Positions 44,383 through 55,937 of a stretch of DNA of 64,000 nt are shown one piece after another. Where the stretch lies: positions 702,501 to 766,500 of the forward strand of contig NC_041779.1 of the NCBI RefSeq assembly GCF_900090045.1, in the 5' to 3' direction. The stretch comes from Plasmodium malariae (Eukaryota > Apicomplexa > Aconoidasida > Haemosporida > Plasmodiidae). Below the pieces are notes generated by a model, which ran no database searches, had not been told where the DNA came from, and was given only the letters and a program-made list of their open reading frames with translations. Both the position numbers and the translations under genes were made by a program. Position 1 is the stretch's first letter. Every line of letters starts with the position of its first letter.

Positions 44383-46827
44383 GCAGTTGCAGGGAAGTCG
44401 CTCTTTTGTGCTTACTTGTACATGTAAATGTACATATACACACACGAGGTGCTACTATGAGCATGTAATTTTCTTTCATATTGGAGCAAAGGAAAAGCAA
44501 ATATCACAAATGCGCTATTTTGGATGTATACACATGGTAAGAAGGCATAACAACAGTTTGTCATGTTAGCAAAATTACAAATGTATTAGAGAATAAAAAA
44601 TGTGCGCTCAAACGGTGCTGATGTGTACATGCCGTAGGGGAAAAGTTGTACTGTACAGAGAAGCACCAAATGGGTTAACAAAACCAAATCAACAGGTGAT
44701 TCCCCCCAATAAAAAATTTCTACCATTTTTATCCACTTTGTTTTATTCGTTCTGTTTTACTCACTTTGTTTTATTCGTTCTGTTTTACTCACTTTGTTTT
44801 ATTCATTTTGTTTTACTCATTTTGTTTTACTCATTTTGTTTTACTCATTTTGTTTTACTCATTTTGTTTTACTCATTTTGTTTTACTCATTTTGTTTTAC
44901 TCATTTTGTTTTACTCATTTGTTTTACTCATTTTGTTTTACTCATTTTGTTTTACTCACTTTGTTTTACTCACTTTGTTTTACTCATTTTGTTTTACTCA
45001 TTTTGTTTTACTCATTTTGTTTTACTCACTTTGTTTTACTCACTTTGTTTTATTCATTTTGTTTTACTCACTTAATTTTCTTTATTTTATTGTTTTTTTT
45101 TTAATTTCCTAATTACCTCTTAATTCCCACAAGGGGGTGGACAGATCAGAAATGTAACCCAAACACTCATCGTCATGTAATATTTCATCAACCAAGGGAA
45201 AATTTCCTTCGCTGTCGTCATATACGTTATCAACTTCTTTGTCTACATTAAATAAGTACTCATACCTAATATATTCTGGAGGGGGGTCGTTGCATTGAAA
45301 TTTAGTTAAGATAAAATTTTTGTAAGGATCATGTTTTTTAACTTTCAAAGGACCCTTGAGATCACTAGACCATTTCCATTCTTGAATTCTTTTTTTTAAA
45401 GCATCTTTATCAAAATAGGAGAATTGATTTCTTTTTTTTTTTTCTAGCCAAAAAATATTCCAATTTTTCACTTTCTGAGGTTTAGGAGCTTTGGAATTAT
45501 CTGGAGTTGCATATGTAGGTAGCCATTTCATTTTATAAGGATAAATTTTCAATTCATACATAATATTTTTTAAAGCTTTATAAGTAAATACAACATATCT
45601 GTATTTTAATAAATTATATATATTAACCCCTTCAACATTCTCTCTTTTTATACTAGCTATATTTGCACAAGCCCATGCAAAATTATCATTCATATCTGTT
45701 TTCCCTTCATGTACTAGTAAAGCACTATTACAATTTGTCCCTAAAATATTTCGTAAATATTTCACTGTATATTTTGTTTTATGTGACTTAACTAAAAAAT
45801 GGTCGACAACTTTAATTTGGTCTTGTGCAAATTTAGCTGATAAAAGAATTTTCATCCCTTTCCATAGAAGTTTTCTATTAATTTTTGTTCTTTGATCAAA
45901 TGGCCGTATAGGATGATTCTTAACTCCTAAATACCTACCACATGTTTTTCTCCAATTCATTCTTGCTTTTCCACTTTTTTTTTGACTTCTATATTTTTTT
46001 GTACTTCCTGGCCATTCCCATTTATATAACTGCATTCTTTCAGTATATCCTGCTAATGCTGATCTATAAAAATAATAACACTTGTGTAATATGTCTGATC
46101 TTATTGGCAAACCGAATATATCATTTGGCACCGAGATGTATTTTACATTACAATTACCATCTTGTTGATCATGATGATTTCCATTTTCTTCGTCCTGTTT
46201 ATCAGTCTCAAATTTATATATAGGTATCTCTAACTTACTGTTAAATCCAACAGCAGGGAACGTCCAATTATTTCTCATTAAAGTTTTAATGTCTATAATA
46301 CATCCTGGTCTTCTTATAATAGGGTCGTCATTAATATCCGCATAATGCTTTGGCCTTTCGAATATGAATTTATATTCATCTGGAATTTTTTTTTTTTTTT
46401 TTTTCCTGTCTTGGTCAGAAATTTCTTCGACATTTTTCTTACTACACCTCAATTCGTCGTTCCCAAGTTCCTCCATTTTTTCATTATCATATTCGTCATA
46501 ATGTACTCTCCTGGTATTATCAAAATTATAACTATTATTTTTATCCTCTTGCTTTTTATAAATGTCGTTCTCAATGCTGTTTTCCATTCTTTTCAGCAGT
46601 TTTAAATCTGCTTTTTTTATTCTTTCAAATAAATTACCTGAAGTGGTCAGGTTTTTTTTTTTCTCATCAAAATTAGCTATTTTTTCATTTTGTGTGTGCA
46701 CTTTACTTAATTTATCTCTTACATTAAATGTTCGTAATTTGCGTTTTTGAAAAGTTTCTGTACAGGAATAACTTACTATGTTAACAAGTTTTTCTTCTAA
46801 ACATGTCCTCTTAATCTTCAAAAACAT
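44130..46827 (-). CDS. Organellar (probably mitochondrial) ribosomal protein uL4, with proposed acidic 3' exon
   Basis: Exon 1 (45117-46827) codes 570 residues. The central part (~235-420) is a uL4 domain: DIFGLPIRSDILHKCYYFY, QKKSGKARMNWRK, IRPFDQRTKINRKLLWKGMK, LLSAKFAQDQIKVVDHF and ENVEGVNIYNLLKYRYVVFT. Long N- and C-terminal extensions and a basic N-terminus (MFLKIKRTC) fit an imported mitochondrial or apicoplast protein; mitochondrial is favoured without proof. Without splicing the frame stops at 45109. A consensus donor at 45116 (AGAG/GTAATT) and an acceptor at 44321 join in phase to 44130-44320, adding ~63 Asp/Glu-rich residues ending DMALDEENFDNLKKY, total ~633 aa. The small acidic ORF has no other obvious owner on this strand. 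The 796-bp intron would contain the large TTTTGTTTTACTCA array. Confidence 0.7.
44745..45075. repeat. 14-bp minisatellite (TTTTGTTTTACTCA)n
   Basis: About twenty-three copies of a 14-bp unit, with variants ACTCAC and ATTCGT. Although 14 is not a multiple of three, all three + frames stay open for ~90-110 codons because the unit has no stop codons in any frame. It lies in the proposed uL4 intron. Confidence 0.95.
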
Positions 46828-47956
46828 CCTTGTATAATGTGCTCTCCTTTTTTTCGAAAAATTAATTGCATGGTTATATTATTCTAGGAAAGGTACACAT
46901 AGTTCACTGTAACAAAACAAAATTCAGTTTCCACAAAAAAAGGATAAACGTGGTACTTTCACCGAATAATGCAATTCCTCTTTTAAGGAAAGGGTTTTTC
47001 GTCCTCTCCTTTACTGTTATTTGTATATATGTACGTATGTATGTATATATGTACGTATGTATGTATATATGTATGTATATATGTATATATGTACGTATAT
47101 ATGTATGTATATATGTATGTATATATGTATGTATATATGTATGTATATATGTATGTATATATGTACGTATGTATGTATGTATATATGTATGTATATATGT
47201 ATGTATGTATATATGTATATGTATGTATGTATGTATATGTATGTATATATGTATGTATGTATGTATATATGTATGTATATATGTACGTATGTATGTATGT
47301 ATATATGTATGTATATATGTACGTATGTATGTATGTATATATGTATGTATATATGTATGTATGTATGTATTCATGTATACATGCGTGTATTTACGCATAT
47401 ATTCATATATACATAATACATGTGCATACAACGGTAACAACTGTGTATGACAAACAGTGTTACAAGCAAAATGCACTAAACTTGGAAAGAGACTTCCAAA
47501 AGAATATCAATTATTTTTTGTTTATTATAAGATCAGTTATATCACGCGTTTGAAATAGTCTTGTAATTTTTTTTTTTTTTTTTTTAAATAAAATCGTGGA
47601 ATAATTAGCCATAAAAAAAAAAAAAATAATAATTAAATAACCACACGTGTAAAATATATATAAAAATAAATTTGTACGCATATATATGTAAGCGTGTATG
47701 TTTTTTTTTTTTCTTATTTTTCTTATTTTTATTTTTTTTGTTTTTTATTTTTTTTGTTTTTTATTTTTTTTATTATTTATTTTTGTTTGTCCGCGTTCCT
47801 ATTTTTACTACCTTTGAGTAACAGAAATAACAGGATAATCCCATCTCGAAAGAACGTTAATTTTGCAGTTATTCAAATTTTTTTACTTTCCATTTAAAGA
47901 AAACAATACCAATAACATTTCGTAAAAACACAATGCTCTTTCGGTGAAGAAGTGTA
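46828..47956. other. Divergent intergenic region (uL4 / small four-exon gene)
   Basis: About 1.1 kb, one third of it a TATG/TACG microsatellite, then T- and A-rich DNA (e.g. T run ~47570-47585). Long frames on both strands come from the repeat. No gene is called. Confidence 0.7.
47024..47375. repeat. ATGTATGTATAT/ATGTACGT simple repeat
   Basis: About 350 bp of interrupted 4-bp and 12-bp TATG-based repeat units with occasional TACG. Five of six frames remain open for more than 100 codons, which explains the 190-codon pseudo-ORFs here. Confidence 0.95.
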
Positions 47957-48847
47957 ATGATGGGTCTCTTTCAAATTAGTAAGAGATTCATTTATTGGCC
48001 TCCAAAAAATAAAATAAGGACAATAAAGGTAAGGTAGTCCATAAACCATTTCATTTGATAACTACACAAAAATGAGTACACACATATGTATGTTGGCATG
48101 TTTGTATACGTGCATATTGACATGTACAAGATCGTGCATTTTAGTTATCCTGTCGTAATAGTCAAGTTTTACGCAAACACATGCACATAAGCCTACACAT
48201 ATTTTATTTGTCAGTTCCCTTCTGGTAAAAGAAGTTTTATTTTTATTGGTAAAAGAGATGAAGATGGAAAAGATGAGCCAGTGTTATGTTTCGTTGACAA
48301 GTAAACAATGTCAAAAGTAAATGCGGGCGTAGAAATATAGTGCGCGCAGAACTGTGGACAAAGAGCACATGTGTATGTATGTGTATGTGTATGTATGTGT
48401 ATGTATGTACGTATGTATGTGTATGTGTATGTATGTACGTATGTATGTGTATGTGTATGTATGTATGTGTATGCATGTACGTATGTATGTACGTATGTAT
48501 GTGTGTATATGAACGTACACTTTTGCCTTATCATTCCTAACGTTTACGTTTCACTGCTTAGCCAGAACCACAAATTGACATGGTTCAACGAAGAGGAAGT
48601 TTTAAATTTTGAGAAACTGGTAAGTTATATGCATAATATAAGTACATGCCTATATGCTCATGCACATTTATCCCCGTTCACACATATATTTTTGTTCTTT
48701 TTGATCAACCTATATTCGTGTTCCACCTTCCCGTTGCAGATGCCTCGGATAGACAGTTACTTCTCGTTATATTTAGAAAAAGCAAAAAGAGTTATTGAAC
48801 AAAACATGGTATTAAAAGAAGAATTGAACAAATCTTTTCACGAGTAA
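47957..48847 (+). CDS. Small four-exon protein, unknown function
   Basis: Exons 47957-48028, 48215-48300, 48562-48619 and 48740-48847; phases 0, 2 and 0 match at GT..AG sites, giving 107 aa. Segments read GLFQISKRFIYWPPKNKI, FPSGKRSFIFIGKRDEDGK, PVLCFVDNQNHKLTWFNEEE and MPRIDSYFSLYLEKAKRVIE, ending NKSFHE. The first ~24 residues are basic and free of acidic residues, compatible with a mitochondrial presequence (inference). The middle looks like a small beta-rich domain and the C-terminus is a charged helix. I do not recognise the family. Two consecutive ATGs give MMG or MG. Intron 2 holds a TATGTGTATG repeat. Confidence that this is a real gene is moderate to good because four exons chain in phase. 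Confidence 0.65.
48370..48512. repeat. TATGTGTATG microsatellite in intron 2
   Basis: An interrupted TATG/TGTA repeat inside the second intron of the small four-exon gene, open in several frames on both strands. Confidence 0.9.
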
Positions 48848-49440
48848 ACCAATTTATTTTTTAAAAAGATACATAAAAATATGGGCCCTTATAAGTATTC
48901 ACAAGTAAGTACATTGATTTACACATGTCTTTTCAAAGAGAAGTTTTTTATTTCTCTACGTTCTACTCACCATTTTGTACATTCTATTTGTTAATTTTTT
49001 TTTTTTTTTTTTTCCTTTTTCCTTAACGCATTTTTTTCGAATATTTTAAACGCATACAAAGGAATATTATAAGTTTACTTAAAATGTAGTATACGTGATG
49101 GGGAAGATTATTATTCTCTATATTTTTTATTCGCGCTTGTTTAGTTTAATATAACCAAAAAAAAAAGAAAAGAAATGGAAAAGAAATGGAAAAGAAAACG
49201 AAACTGAAACGGAAAAATAAAAGGAAAAGAAAAAATAAAAAAAAAACGAAATGAAAAAAGAATGGGAAAGAAAAATATAAATATAAACATAAACATAAAC
49301 ACAAAACCCTGCTAAATACTTTCAAATGAAAAGAAAATGTTCTTAAAAATTAATGTTCCATTAATAAGCATACATAAATACGTACCCACATACATACGTG
49401 CACATGGAAAATACATGTTACTTTATAAGATTCTTCTGGA

Positions 49441-49475
<35 letters not shown>

Positions 49476-49596
49476 TCTTCATTCAAAATTATGTGCAAAG
49501 GAAGTCCATCTATACGTATTATTTTATTTTATTTTTTTTTTTTTTTTTCATTTTTCTGTTATGAGATAACAAATACTCCAAAGTATTTTAACTCCT
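48848..49596. other. Convergent 3' intergenic region
   Basis: Between the small four-exon gene and SEC61B. A purine-rich stretch of GGAAAAGAAA-type sequence (~49160-49280), an A run at ~49443-49470 and a T run at ~49532-49548. No coding sequence recognised. Confidence 0.65.
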
Positions 49597-50157
49597 TTAA
49601 ATTTTGCTAATAATATGAAGGATAACAACAGTTGCCATAAAAATGAGGGTCGAAATTAAAACGGTTTGCGGTGTTCTATATGGAAAAGAAAATTCGGTGT
49701 TAACATGGTGTCAACGAAGATACATTCTGTGTGCAAATATATATATGAACGATTATGTACTTATAGTACTACATATATATATACATATGCACATACGTAC
49801 AGATATGATACATACAAATATGCACGAAGTACAATACGTGTTAATACACTGGGATACATATATAAATTACAATTTAAATCCAGGGGAGTCATCTCCATAA
49901 ACTTTGACGATACTGTTTGTATTTCCACTAGCACTTCCTCTTGGCTTTGCATTACTCGTGGATGCTCCTGTACTCTGTCTTCGTCTAACGTGGCAAAAAA
50001 GTCTCATTAGTATCGGGATAATAAAGTGTGTAATTATACATGTACGTATGTATATACATTAATGCTTACAAACATGGAAAAGCGTCTTTTGCAAATAGTC
50101 AAATGCTTACCTTGCTGGTGTTCTCATACCACCAACGATTACTGGAGTGCCATTCAT
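49597..50157 (-). CDS. SEC61B: SEC61 translocon beta subunit (3 exons)
   Basis: Exons in coding order: 50157-50111, 49984-49871 and 49675-49597; both junctions are phase 2 with GT..AG introns of 126 and 195 bp; 79 aa. The cytosolic part, MNGTPVIVGGMRTPARRRQS then GASTSNAKPRGS, is basic and small-residue-rich. The family signature IVKVYGDDSPGFKL follows (human YTEDSPGLKV), then one C-terminal TM anchor, TVLISTLIFMATVVILHIIS, and KI. SEC61-beta is a tail-anchored subunit of the ER protein-conducting channel. The length and membrane topology are as expected. Exon 3 was found by extending past the apparent stop at the exon-2 donor. Confidence 0.93.
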
Positions 50158-50292
50158 TTTACCGAATTGTTTGAACTAGCAAATGGAAAGGTATAAAATG
50201 GTTATGTATGCACTTGTGCACGTAATGTTAGGCGCGTATAAATGACGGTATGCCGCACGCTTAAATGTACAATGTGCATACAAGAATATTCA

Positions 50293-50327
<35 letters not shown>

Positions 50328-50534
50328 TATGCCTTAAGCTAATTAAAATAAAAACGTAAAATTTTAAATGTTTAATGTGCAAAAATGCTCCTACTTTTGT
50401 GCATAAATTTTTGTACTGCCAAAGGAAGAGTTTATATTCCGAGTTAATTTATTTTTTTTATTTTACTTTTTGCAGTTTGCCTGGTTCTTATTGTTTTTAC
50501 AATGCGGGGTTTGTTCCTTTTGTTTGCTTTTATT

Positions 50535-50765
50535 TTACTATATTTTGCTATATTTTGCTATATTTTGCTATATTTTGCTATATTTTGCTATATTTTGTAT
50601 ATTTTGTATATTTTGTATATTTTGCTATATTTTGTATATTTTGCTATATTTTGTATATTTGCTATATTTTGTATATTTTGTATATTTTGTATATTTTGCT
50701 ATATTTTGTATATTTTGCTATATTTTGTATATTTTGCTATATTTTGTATATTTTGTATATTTTAC
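50535..50765. repeat. TATTTTGCTA / TATTTTGTA tandem repeat
   Basis: About twenty-three alternating units of 10 bp (TATTTTGCTA) and 9 bp (TATTTTGTA). The mixture keeps all three + frames open for ~90-137 codons. Located upstream of SEC61B. Confidence 0.95.
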
Positions 50766-50876
50766 AATTTTTTATTTTAATTTTTTAATTTTTTTTTTAT
50801 TTTTCTTACAATAATTCATCATTTTTGCCCTACCTTTGTAATTTAATTTTATGGAACTTTTTTTTTCTTTTTTTTC

Positions 50877-50927
<51 letters not shown>

Positions 50928-50929
<2 letters not shown>

Positions 50930-51030
50930 TATATTATTATTATATTATATTTTATTATATTATATTTTATTATATTATATTTTATTATATTATATTTTAT
51001 TATATTATATTTTATTATATTATATTTTAA
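50928..51030. repeat. 15-bp AT-only repeat
   Basis: About six copies of TATTATATTATATTT directly after the long T run; no G or C for ~100 bp. Confidence 0.9.
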
Positions 51031-51284
51031 TTTTAATTTTTTTTTGTTTGTTCTCTCAAAGGAATTCTGCCCGTACGAATTAACTTATATCGCGTTGGAA
51101 AATTTTCATTTTAAGTTGTCATTTTGAATGTTCATTATATATTCGTTATGACAAAGAAGTAAAATATTAAATATATAGCAATTCAATTTTTTAAAAAACA
51201 AAAGAGTAATTTGAGTTGACGAGTTTTTAGTTGTACCAAATGCACCATTATTTTTGTGTGAGCACACGTACGTTATATGTATGT

Positions 51285-51360
51285 ATGTACATTTGTAGGT
51301 ATGTACATTTGTATGTATGTACATTTGTATGTATGTACATTTGTATGTATGTACATATGT
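51285..51360. repeat. 16-bp repeat (GTATGTACATTTGTAT)n
   Basis: Four to five tandem 16-bp units in the SEC61B-RPL22 spacer. Confidence 0.85.
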
Positions 51361-51844
51361 ATGCATTTGTAAGATATACACTAAAGGTAATATATATATA
51401 TATATATGCTTACACACGCACCCCCAATATGTAATGGAAAATAGTATGGCCCAAAATACGCTTGGCATACAAGAAAATATTTTTTCCTTTTTTTTTCGAA
51501 TTTTAAAAACGTGATATAGTTTTACTAATTTTTTAATGTCATCTTTTGTTTAGTAAGTAATAGCAAAGAGGGACAACATAAATATGAGAGAGGATAAAAT
51601 AAAATATTTTTTCTTTTTTCGTAATGCATAATATTATTACGCTTATGTATGCTTATAATAACACATATACACATATACGGATAACTGCACACACATATGT
51701 AGGTCGACATCATACGTCTCTCACTCTATGTTTACAAAAGCAAATGGAAAAAAGAGCTATTCCACATTACGCATCCCACCTTTTTTTTTTAAAAAGAATT
51801 ATAAAGCTCTTTAATTTCGATGTTTGTTAAGGTATAAATTGTTA

Positions 51845-51905
51845 TTTCGAAAAAAAAGAAAAATTTCGAAAAAAAAGAAAAATTTCGAAAAAAAAGAAAA
51901 AAAAG
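51845..51905. repeat. Short TTTCGAAAAAAAAGAAAAA repeat
   Basis: Three near-perfect copies of a ~19-20-bp unit carrying a TTCGAA palindrome. Confidence 0.85.
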
Positions 51906-52237
51906 AATGAATAAATGAATGAAAGGAAAGAAGGGAAAAAACAAAAAGCAAGAAATGTGCGAAATGGATGGAAAAAGAGGAGTGACAAATGGCATGATGC
52001 ATGGCTTGATAAACGGCTTGCCTGTGTTGCAGCCGTAGTGCAAAATCCGCATGGCACATACCTGTTTCACAGTTGATAATATTATGCAGTCGTATATATC
52101 TCACATGGAAAAATATTCTAACCCATTTCAACGATGTGAAAATCTACCAAACATTTAACATATCTCTTTCATTCATCCATCCAACCAACCAACCAACCAG
52201 CCAACTTATCATTTTTTTTTTTTTTTTTTTTTTAAAT

Positions 52238-53357
52238 TTAATTATTCAACTGAAAATATTTGAATTCGTACGCTAACTTTCCCTTTGCAATTACTCTCAA
52301 AAAATCCCTAATTTGCTGCACCTTTAGGTATTTCTTGGCCAAGTACTACAAAAAAATAGGAAGTAACAATGACAAATATACGTGCGTATTACATCGTACA
52401 TGGCAAGTATTAACTATATGCACATATTATGTGTACATAGAGTATGTATGCAATATATCCATGGAGTGTATGTACATATTGTATGCGCACACATTGTGTG
52501 CAAGTGGAAAAAACGCATTGCTTCCAAACCTTTATATATCTCTTCGAGAAGGGGATATGAACTGTAATGTATATTTTGTAGTCATCAGAGGTCACTACTA
52601 CCTTATTTTTTAAATTATTTGTTTTCTTATCTACCTTTATTTTATCCTTAAAAAATTGTTCCTATCATAAAAAAGGGGGGGAAAAATGTATAACTCGTGA
52701 AAATATGTGAAGTGTTAGGGGAACGGAATATCAATATGGTAAAGGCTAAGCAATAGCAGCATGTACATGATTATGTGCAGATATATATAATACATGAAAA
52801 AAAAAAAAAAAAAATCATTACGATGTATATATTTATATATATCACGCAATGATTCCGTTTCGTCTAATTCAGATCAATTAGGATTAGCTTGATCTGATAT
52901 AATTTCGTATTTTTCGTTTTTTTCGTATTTTTCGTTTTTTTCGTATTTTTCGTATTTTTCGTTTTTTCGTATTTTTCGTTTTTTTCGTTTTTTCGTTTTT
53001 TTCGTATTTTTCGTTTTTTTCGTATTTTTCGTTTTTTTCGTATTTTTCGTATTTTTCGTTTTTTTCGTATTTTTCCATCTATTCCTCTTTCCTCTTTCCT
53101 CTTTCCTCCTTCCACTTTCCTTTTGTTTTATTCTTTTTTTTTTCTTGCTTTTTTTTCCGCCCTAAAAGTCATATTCAACTCACCAGTCCGCTAATGTCAA
53201 GAATCGTATCCTTCACCGGTTTTGTGCAATCCAGAATGTACTTTATCCCCTTGGTGCTTTTAACTGCTTTGGATTTCTTTCCAACAAACTTTTTGATCTT
53301 CTTTACAGTTTTTTTCTTTTGCTTTTTGGATCCTTTCGATTCTTTCTTGGCTACCAT
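52238..53357 (-). CDS. RPL22: 60S ribosomal protein eL22 (3 exons)
   Basis: Exons in coding order: 53357-53184 (58 codons), 52661-52530 (44 codons) and 52345-52238 (35 codons plus stop); all junctions phase 0; 137 aa. After a Lys-rich N-terminus (MVAKKESKGSKKQKKKTVKK) come KYILDCTKPVKDTILDISGL, EQFFKDKIKVDKKTNNLKN, IYITVHIPFSKRYIK, YLAKKYLKVQQIRDFLRVIA and YEFKYFQLNN, which track eL22 from end to end. It is a surface protein of the cytosolic large ribosomal subunit. The frame has a 17-codon extension upstream, but the MVAKKES start fits the family better. Intron 1 (522 bp) is largely a TCGTATTTTTCG repeat, and the acidic C-terminal tail of animal eL22 is missing. Confidence 0.95.
52905..53080. 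repeat. TTTTTCGTATTTTTCG repeat in RPL22 intron 1
   Basis: A run of TTTTTTCG and TATTTTTCG units (8-9 bp) fills much of the first intron of RPL22. On the - strand it mimics a Lys/Asn/Glu-rich protein of about 80 codons. Confidence 0.93.
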
Positions 53358-53734
53358 TTTGTTAATGTATGAAATAAATGTATTATTTGAAAAACGAGAG
53401 AATCGCAAATAGGAGGATTGGTATCAGGGGCAAGATTAATTAAAGCGATAAAATAAATACACAAAGTAAGGCGGCACAAGGTAATGCAGCGTCGTGGGAC
53501 AAGGTATAGTTGCTATAAGTCAACACGCCAAAAGTATACCACTCCCGTGTAATATAATAAACTATAAATACTAAGAACGCAAGATTTATTTTTGCATAAA
53601 AATACGTAAACTTAAAATTGGTCAATTTTGTAAGGCAGTTGTTATAGAGATCGCTACGACGAAAAAAAGGTTTTACTACTCGCAGTAAAATAACATAAAT
53701 TTTAAAAAATCGAAAAAAAAAAATTAAAAAAATA

Positions 53735-53885
53735 AAATGCAGCAATATGAGGTAAAAAAAATAAAATGCAGCAATATGAGGTAAAAAAAATAAAATGCAG
53801 CAATATGAGGTAAAAAAAATAAAATGCAGCAATAAAAGATAAAAAAAATAAAATGTAGCAAAATAAGATAAAAAAAATAAAATAA
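53735..53885. repeat. 27-bp minisatellite
   Basis: About five copies of a 27-bp unit containing AAATGCAGCAATATGAGG and an A-rich spacer, degrading at the 3' end. The period is divisible by three, so - strand Phe/Leu-rich frames stay open. Confidence 0.9.
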
Positions 53886-55534
53886 AACAAAATAAAATGA
53901 AGTAATTTTTAATGTGCATTTTATTACTCCTTGTTTAACTTCGATCATAAAAAACTATTTCCGAAATATTTTCTTATAATTTTATTTGTCACTCTTGCGT
54001 CATAGCAGATCCAGTCCCTTTGTAAAAAAATATGTATTTGTACATGCATACATACATATGCACATATCTATCCATATATATATATATATATATATGGCAC
54101 ATACCACATAATGCATTTTGCATAAATACGTTTATGTACGCATTTTTGTGTAGTATAATTTTTTTCTTTCCCATATGTATTATACAAATTTATACATATA
54201 TATATATAATATACATGAATATTATGAATACATATATGCGCATAATTAGTAGTACAACTGAAGTGTTCACGTAAAGGGGCCCCCCCACCACCTCAACATG
54301 TGCGTAGTAAATTTTAAAATATTATAACCCCTCTTTACTTTTTCTTTATTTTTTTCGAAAAAAAAAAAATAGTAGTACTACCTAAACTGCTCTCTTCTCC
54401 TTCTATTATGATAAAAATATATTACTTTGAAAATTAATAAAAGATGTATGCACATTTTAGTAAAAAGATTTTTCCTCATTTTTCTCCTTTTAGTTAAATA
54501 CATTTGGAAAAGATTACAATAAAAATTAATCAATTGATAATACATTTTTTATAATATGTGAGCTATTTTGTATATATAGTATGTAGAAGTATCCCTTGTT
54601 ATTTCTTTACTATATAAGCATCCCCCCTTGGCTCCTTTTAATAACAACATTGCTTTTTACGTATAATGCGTTTCATTAAATATATATGTATAATATATAT
54701 GTATAATATGTATGTATAATATGTATGTATGTAATTGCTCATACGTATATGTATAATTTATTGTTTATATTATTCATACATTTAACACTTCAATGTTGAG
54801 CACTGATTTTTCGGAGAAAAAAAAAAAAAAAAAAATATTGAGTATTCGAAAACAGTAAAAAAATATTAAAATGACCTTTCTTATAGTCACCTCCCCCCCT
54901 TATTATTTTTTTTTTTTTATTTCCAGTTTTATTACAAACATAATGTGTAATACATAAATATGGTTAAAAAAAAAAAAAAAAAAGGGGTACAATTTTTATT
55001 AACATAATAGTTGTAAGGGTATTATATGTGCAATTGTTTGTCAGTAAAAAAAAAGCGTTTAAACATGTGAATACATATACGTGTATATGTAAGTAGGCAT
55101 ACGCTTTAACTTCGTACATAATAAGCTTGGCACCTACAAACACCGTATTATTACGTTCACAGCAAAACAGTTTCTTCCACAATGCCCTGTTTTATGTATA
55201 ATAGAAATCAGGTTAATTTTACTGCCAAAAAAAAAAGCGGCGTTAAAATGGTGTTAAAATGGTGTTAAAACGGCATTGATTTTTTTTTTTTTTTAAATAG
55301 CATAAATCAATGCCCTTAGAAAGATTATCCTAAAAAAGGTTTATTAAAAAAAAAAGAGGCAGTAGAAGTAGCAGTAGTAAAGAGTTACCTAAAAATTTAC
55401 GCAAGTAAATGGTACATATACACATACACACGCACACACTACTGACGTGCAATTTTTTTTGAAAAATTATATAAAGTACATGGGTTAAAAATGCGTGGAA
55501 GGAGCAAACACACACGGAAAAAAGGATAAACAAA

Positions 55535-55700
55535 AAATGGAAACAAAATGGAAACAAAATGGAAACAAAATGGAAACAAAATGGAAACAAAATGGAAACA
55601 AAATGGAAACAAAATGGAAACAAAATGGAAACAAAATGGAAACAAAATGGAAATAAAAAGGAAACAAAATGGAAATAAAAAGGAAACAAAATGGAAAAAA
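55535..55700. repeat. 11-bp minisatellite (AAAATGGAAAC)n
   Basis: About fourteen copies of an 11-bp unit. Three units make 33 bp, so one + frame codes an 11-residue period (METKWKQNGNK). All three - frames are also open (FHFVSILFPFC-like). It lies ~240 bp 3' of CLP1. Confidence 0.95.
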
Positions 55701-55937
55701 CAAAACAAAAAAAAAGGAAAGGAAGGGAAAGGAAAAAAAAATCGCTTTGATAACAAAACAACCATATAACGGGGAAAAATTTTATCGTCGATTATATGTT
55801 CCCTTTTCCCAGTTGCAATAACGTTAGATGTGTAAAAATATATATATATATATATATATATGTGCGTACGTATGTATCCATTTACGTCTGCTTGAACATG
55901 TACTAAGGAGTATGTCTTCCTTCCCCCTTCTGTTGGG

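Larger units (their letters stand above)
50158..52237. other. Intergenic region between RPL22 and SEC61B
   Basis: About 2.1 kb between two - strand genes, dense with simple repeats (50535-50765, 50928-51030, 51285-51360, 51845-51905) and a ~40-base T run near 50889-50928. Two short non-repetitive frames were examined, 51061-51127 (+) and 52060-52131 (-); neither could be linked to a gene. Confidence 0.6.
53358..55937. other. Intergenic region between CLP1 and RPL22
   Basis: About 2.6 kb upstream of RPL22 and downstream of CLP1 (both - strand). It carries a 27-bp repeat (~53735-53885), an 11-bp repeat (~55535-55700), A/T runs and short (TA)n. The - strand frame 53440-53919 contains the repeat and has no recognisable domain. 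I see no gene. Confidence 0.6.

Noticed and set aside
44600..45112. 170-codon + frame of repeated SFCFTHFVLL
   Set aside because: Shadow of the 14-bp minisatellite; overlapping frames are open simultaneously.
46866..47553. Frames of up to 194 codons on both strands (MYICMYV / YIHTYIHT runs)
   Set aside because: They arise entirely from the TATG/TACG simple repeat; several frames are open at once, with no independent protein sequence.
50900..51035. AT-only stretch considered as a centromere
   Set aside because: Plasmodium centromeres are, from memory, ~2-kb regions of extreme AT content; this is only ~140 bp and flanked by ordinary intergenic DNA.
51061..51127. Possible short + strand exon EFCPYELTYIALENF after a CAAAG acceptor-like site
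   Set aside because: No upstream exon with a matching phase is visible; the only candidates are in T-rich repeats.
51811..52131. - strand frame starting MKWVRIFFHVRYIRL with a possible GTATGT donor
   Set aside because: The first ~24 residues look protein-like, but no partner exon was found and it lies in the expected 3' region of RPL22.
52864..53115. - strand frame rich in Lys/Asn/Glu (KRKIRKIRKKRK)
   Set aside because: It is the TTTTTCG repeat inside RPL22 intron 1.
53440..53919. 159-codon - frame, Phe/Leu-rich with an apparent TM-like character
   Set aside because: Hydrophobicity comes from the A-rich 27-bp repeat read in reverse; the remainder has no recognisable motif.
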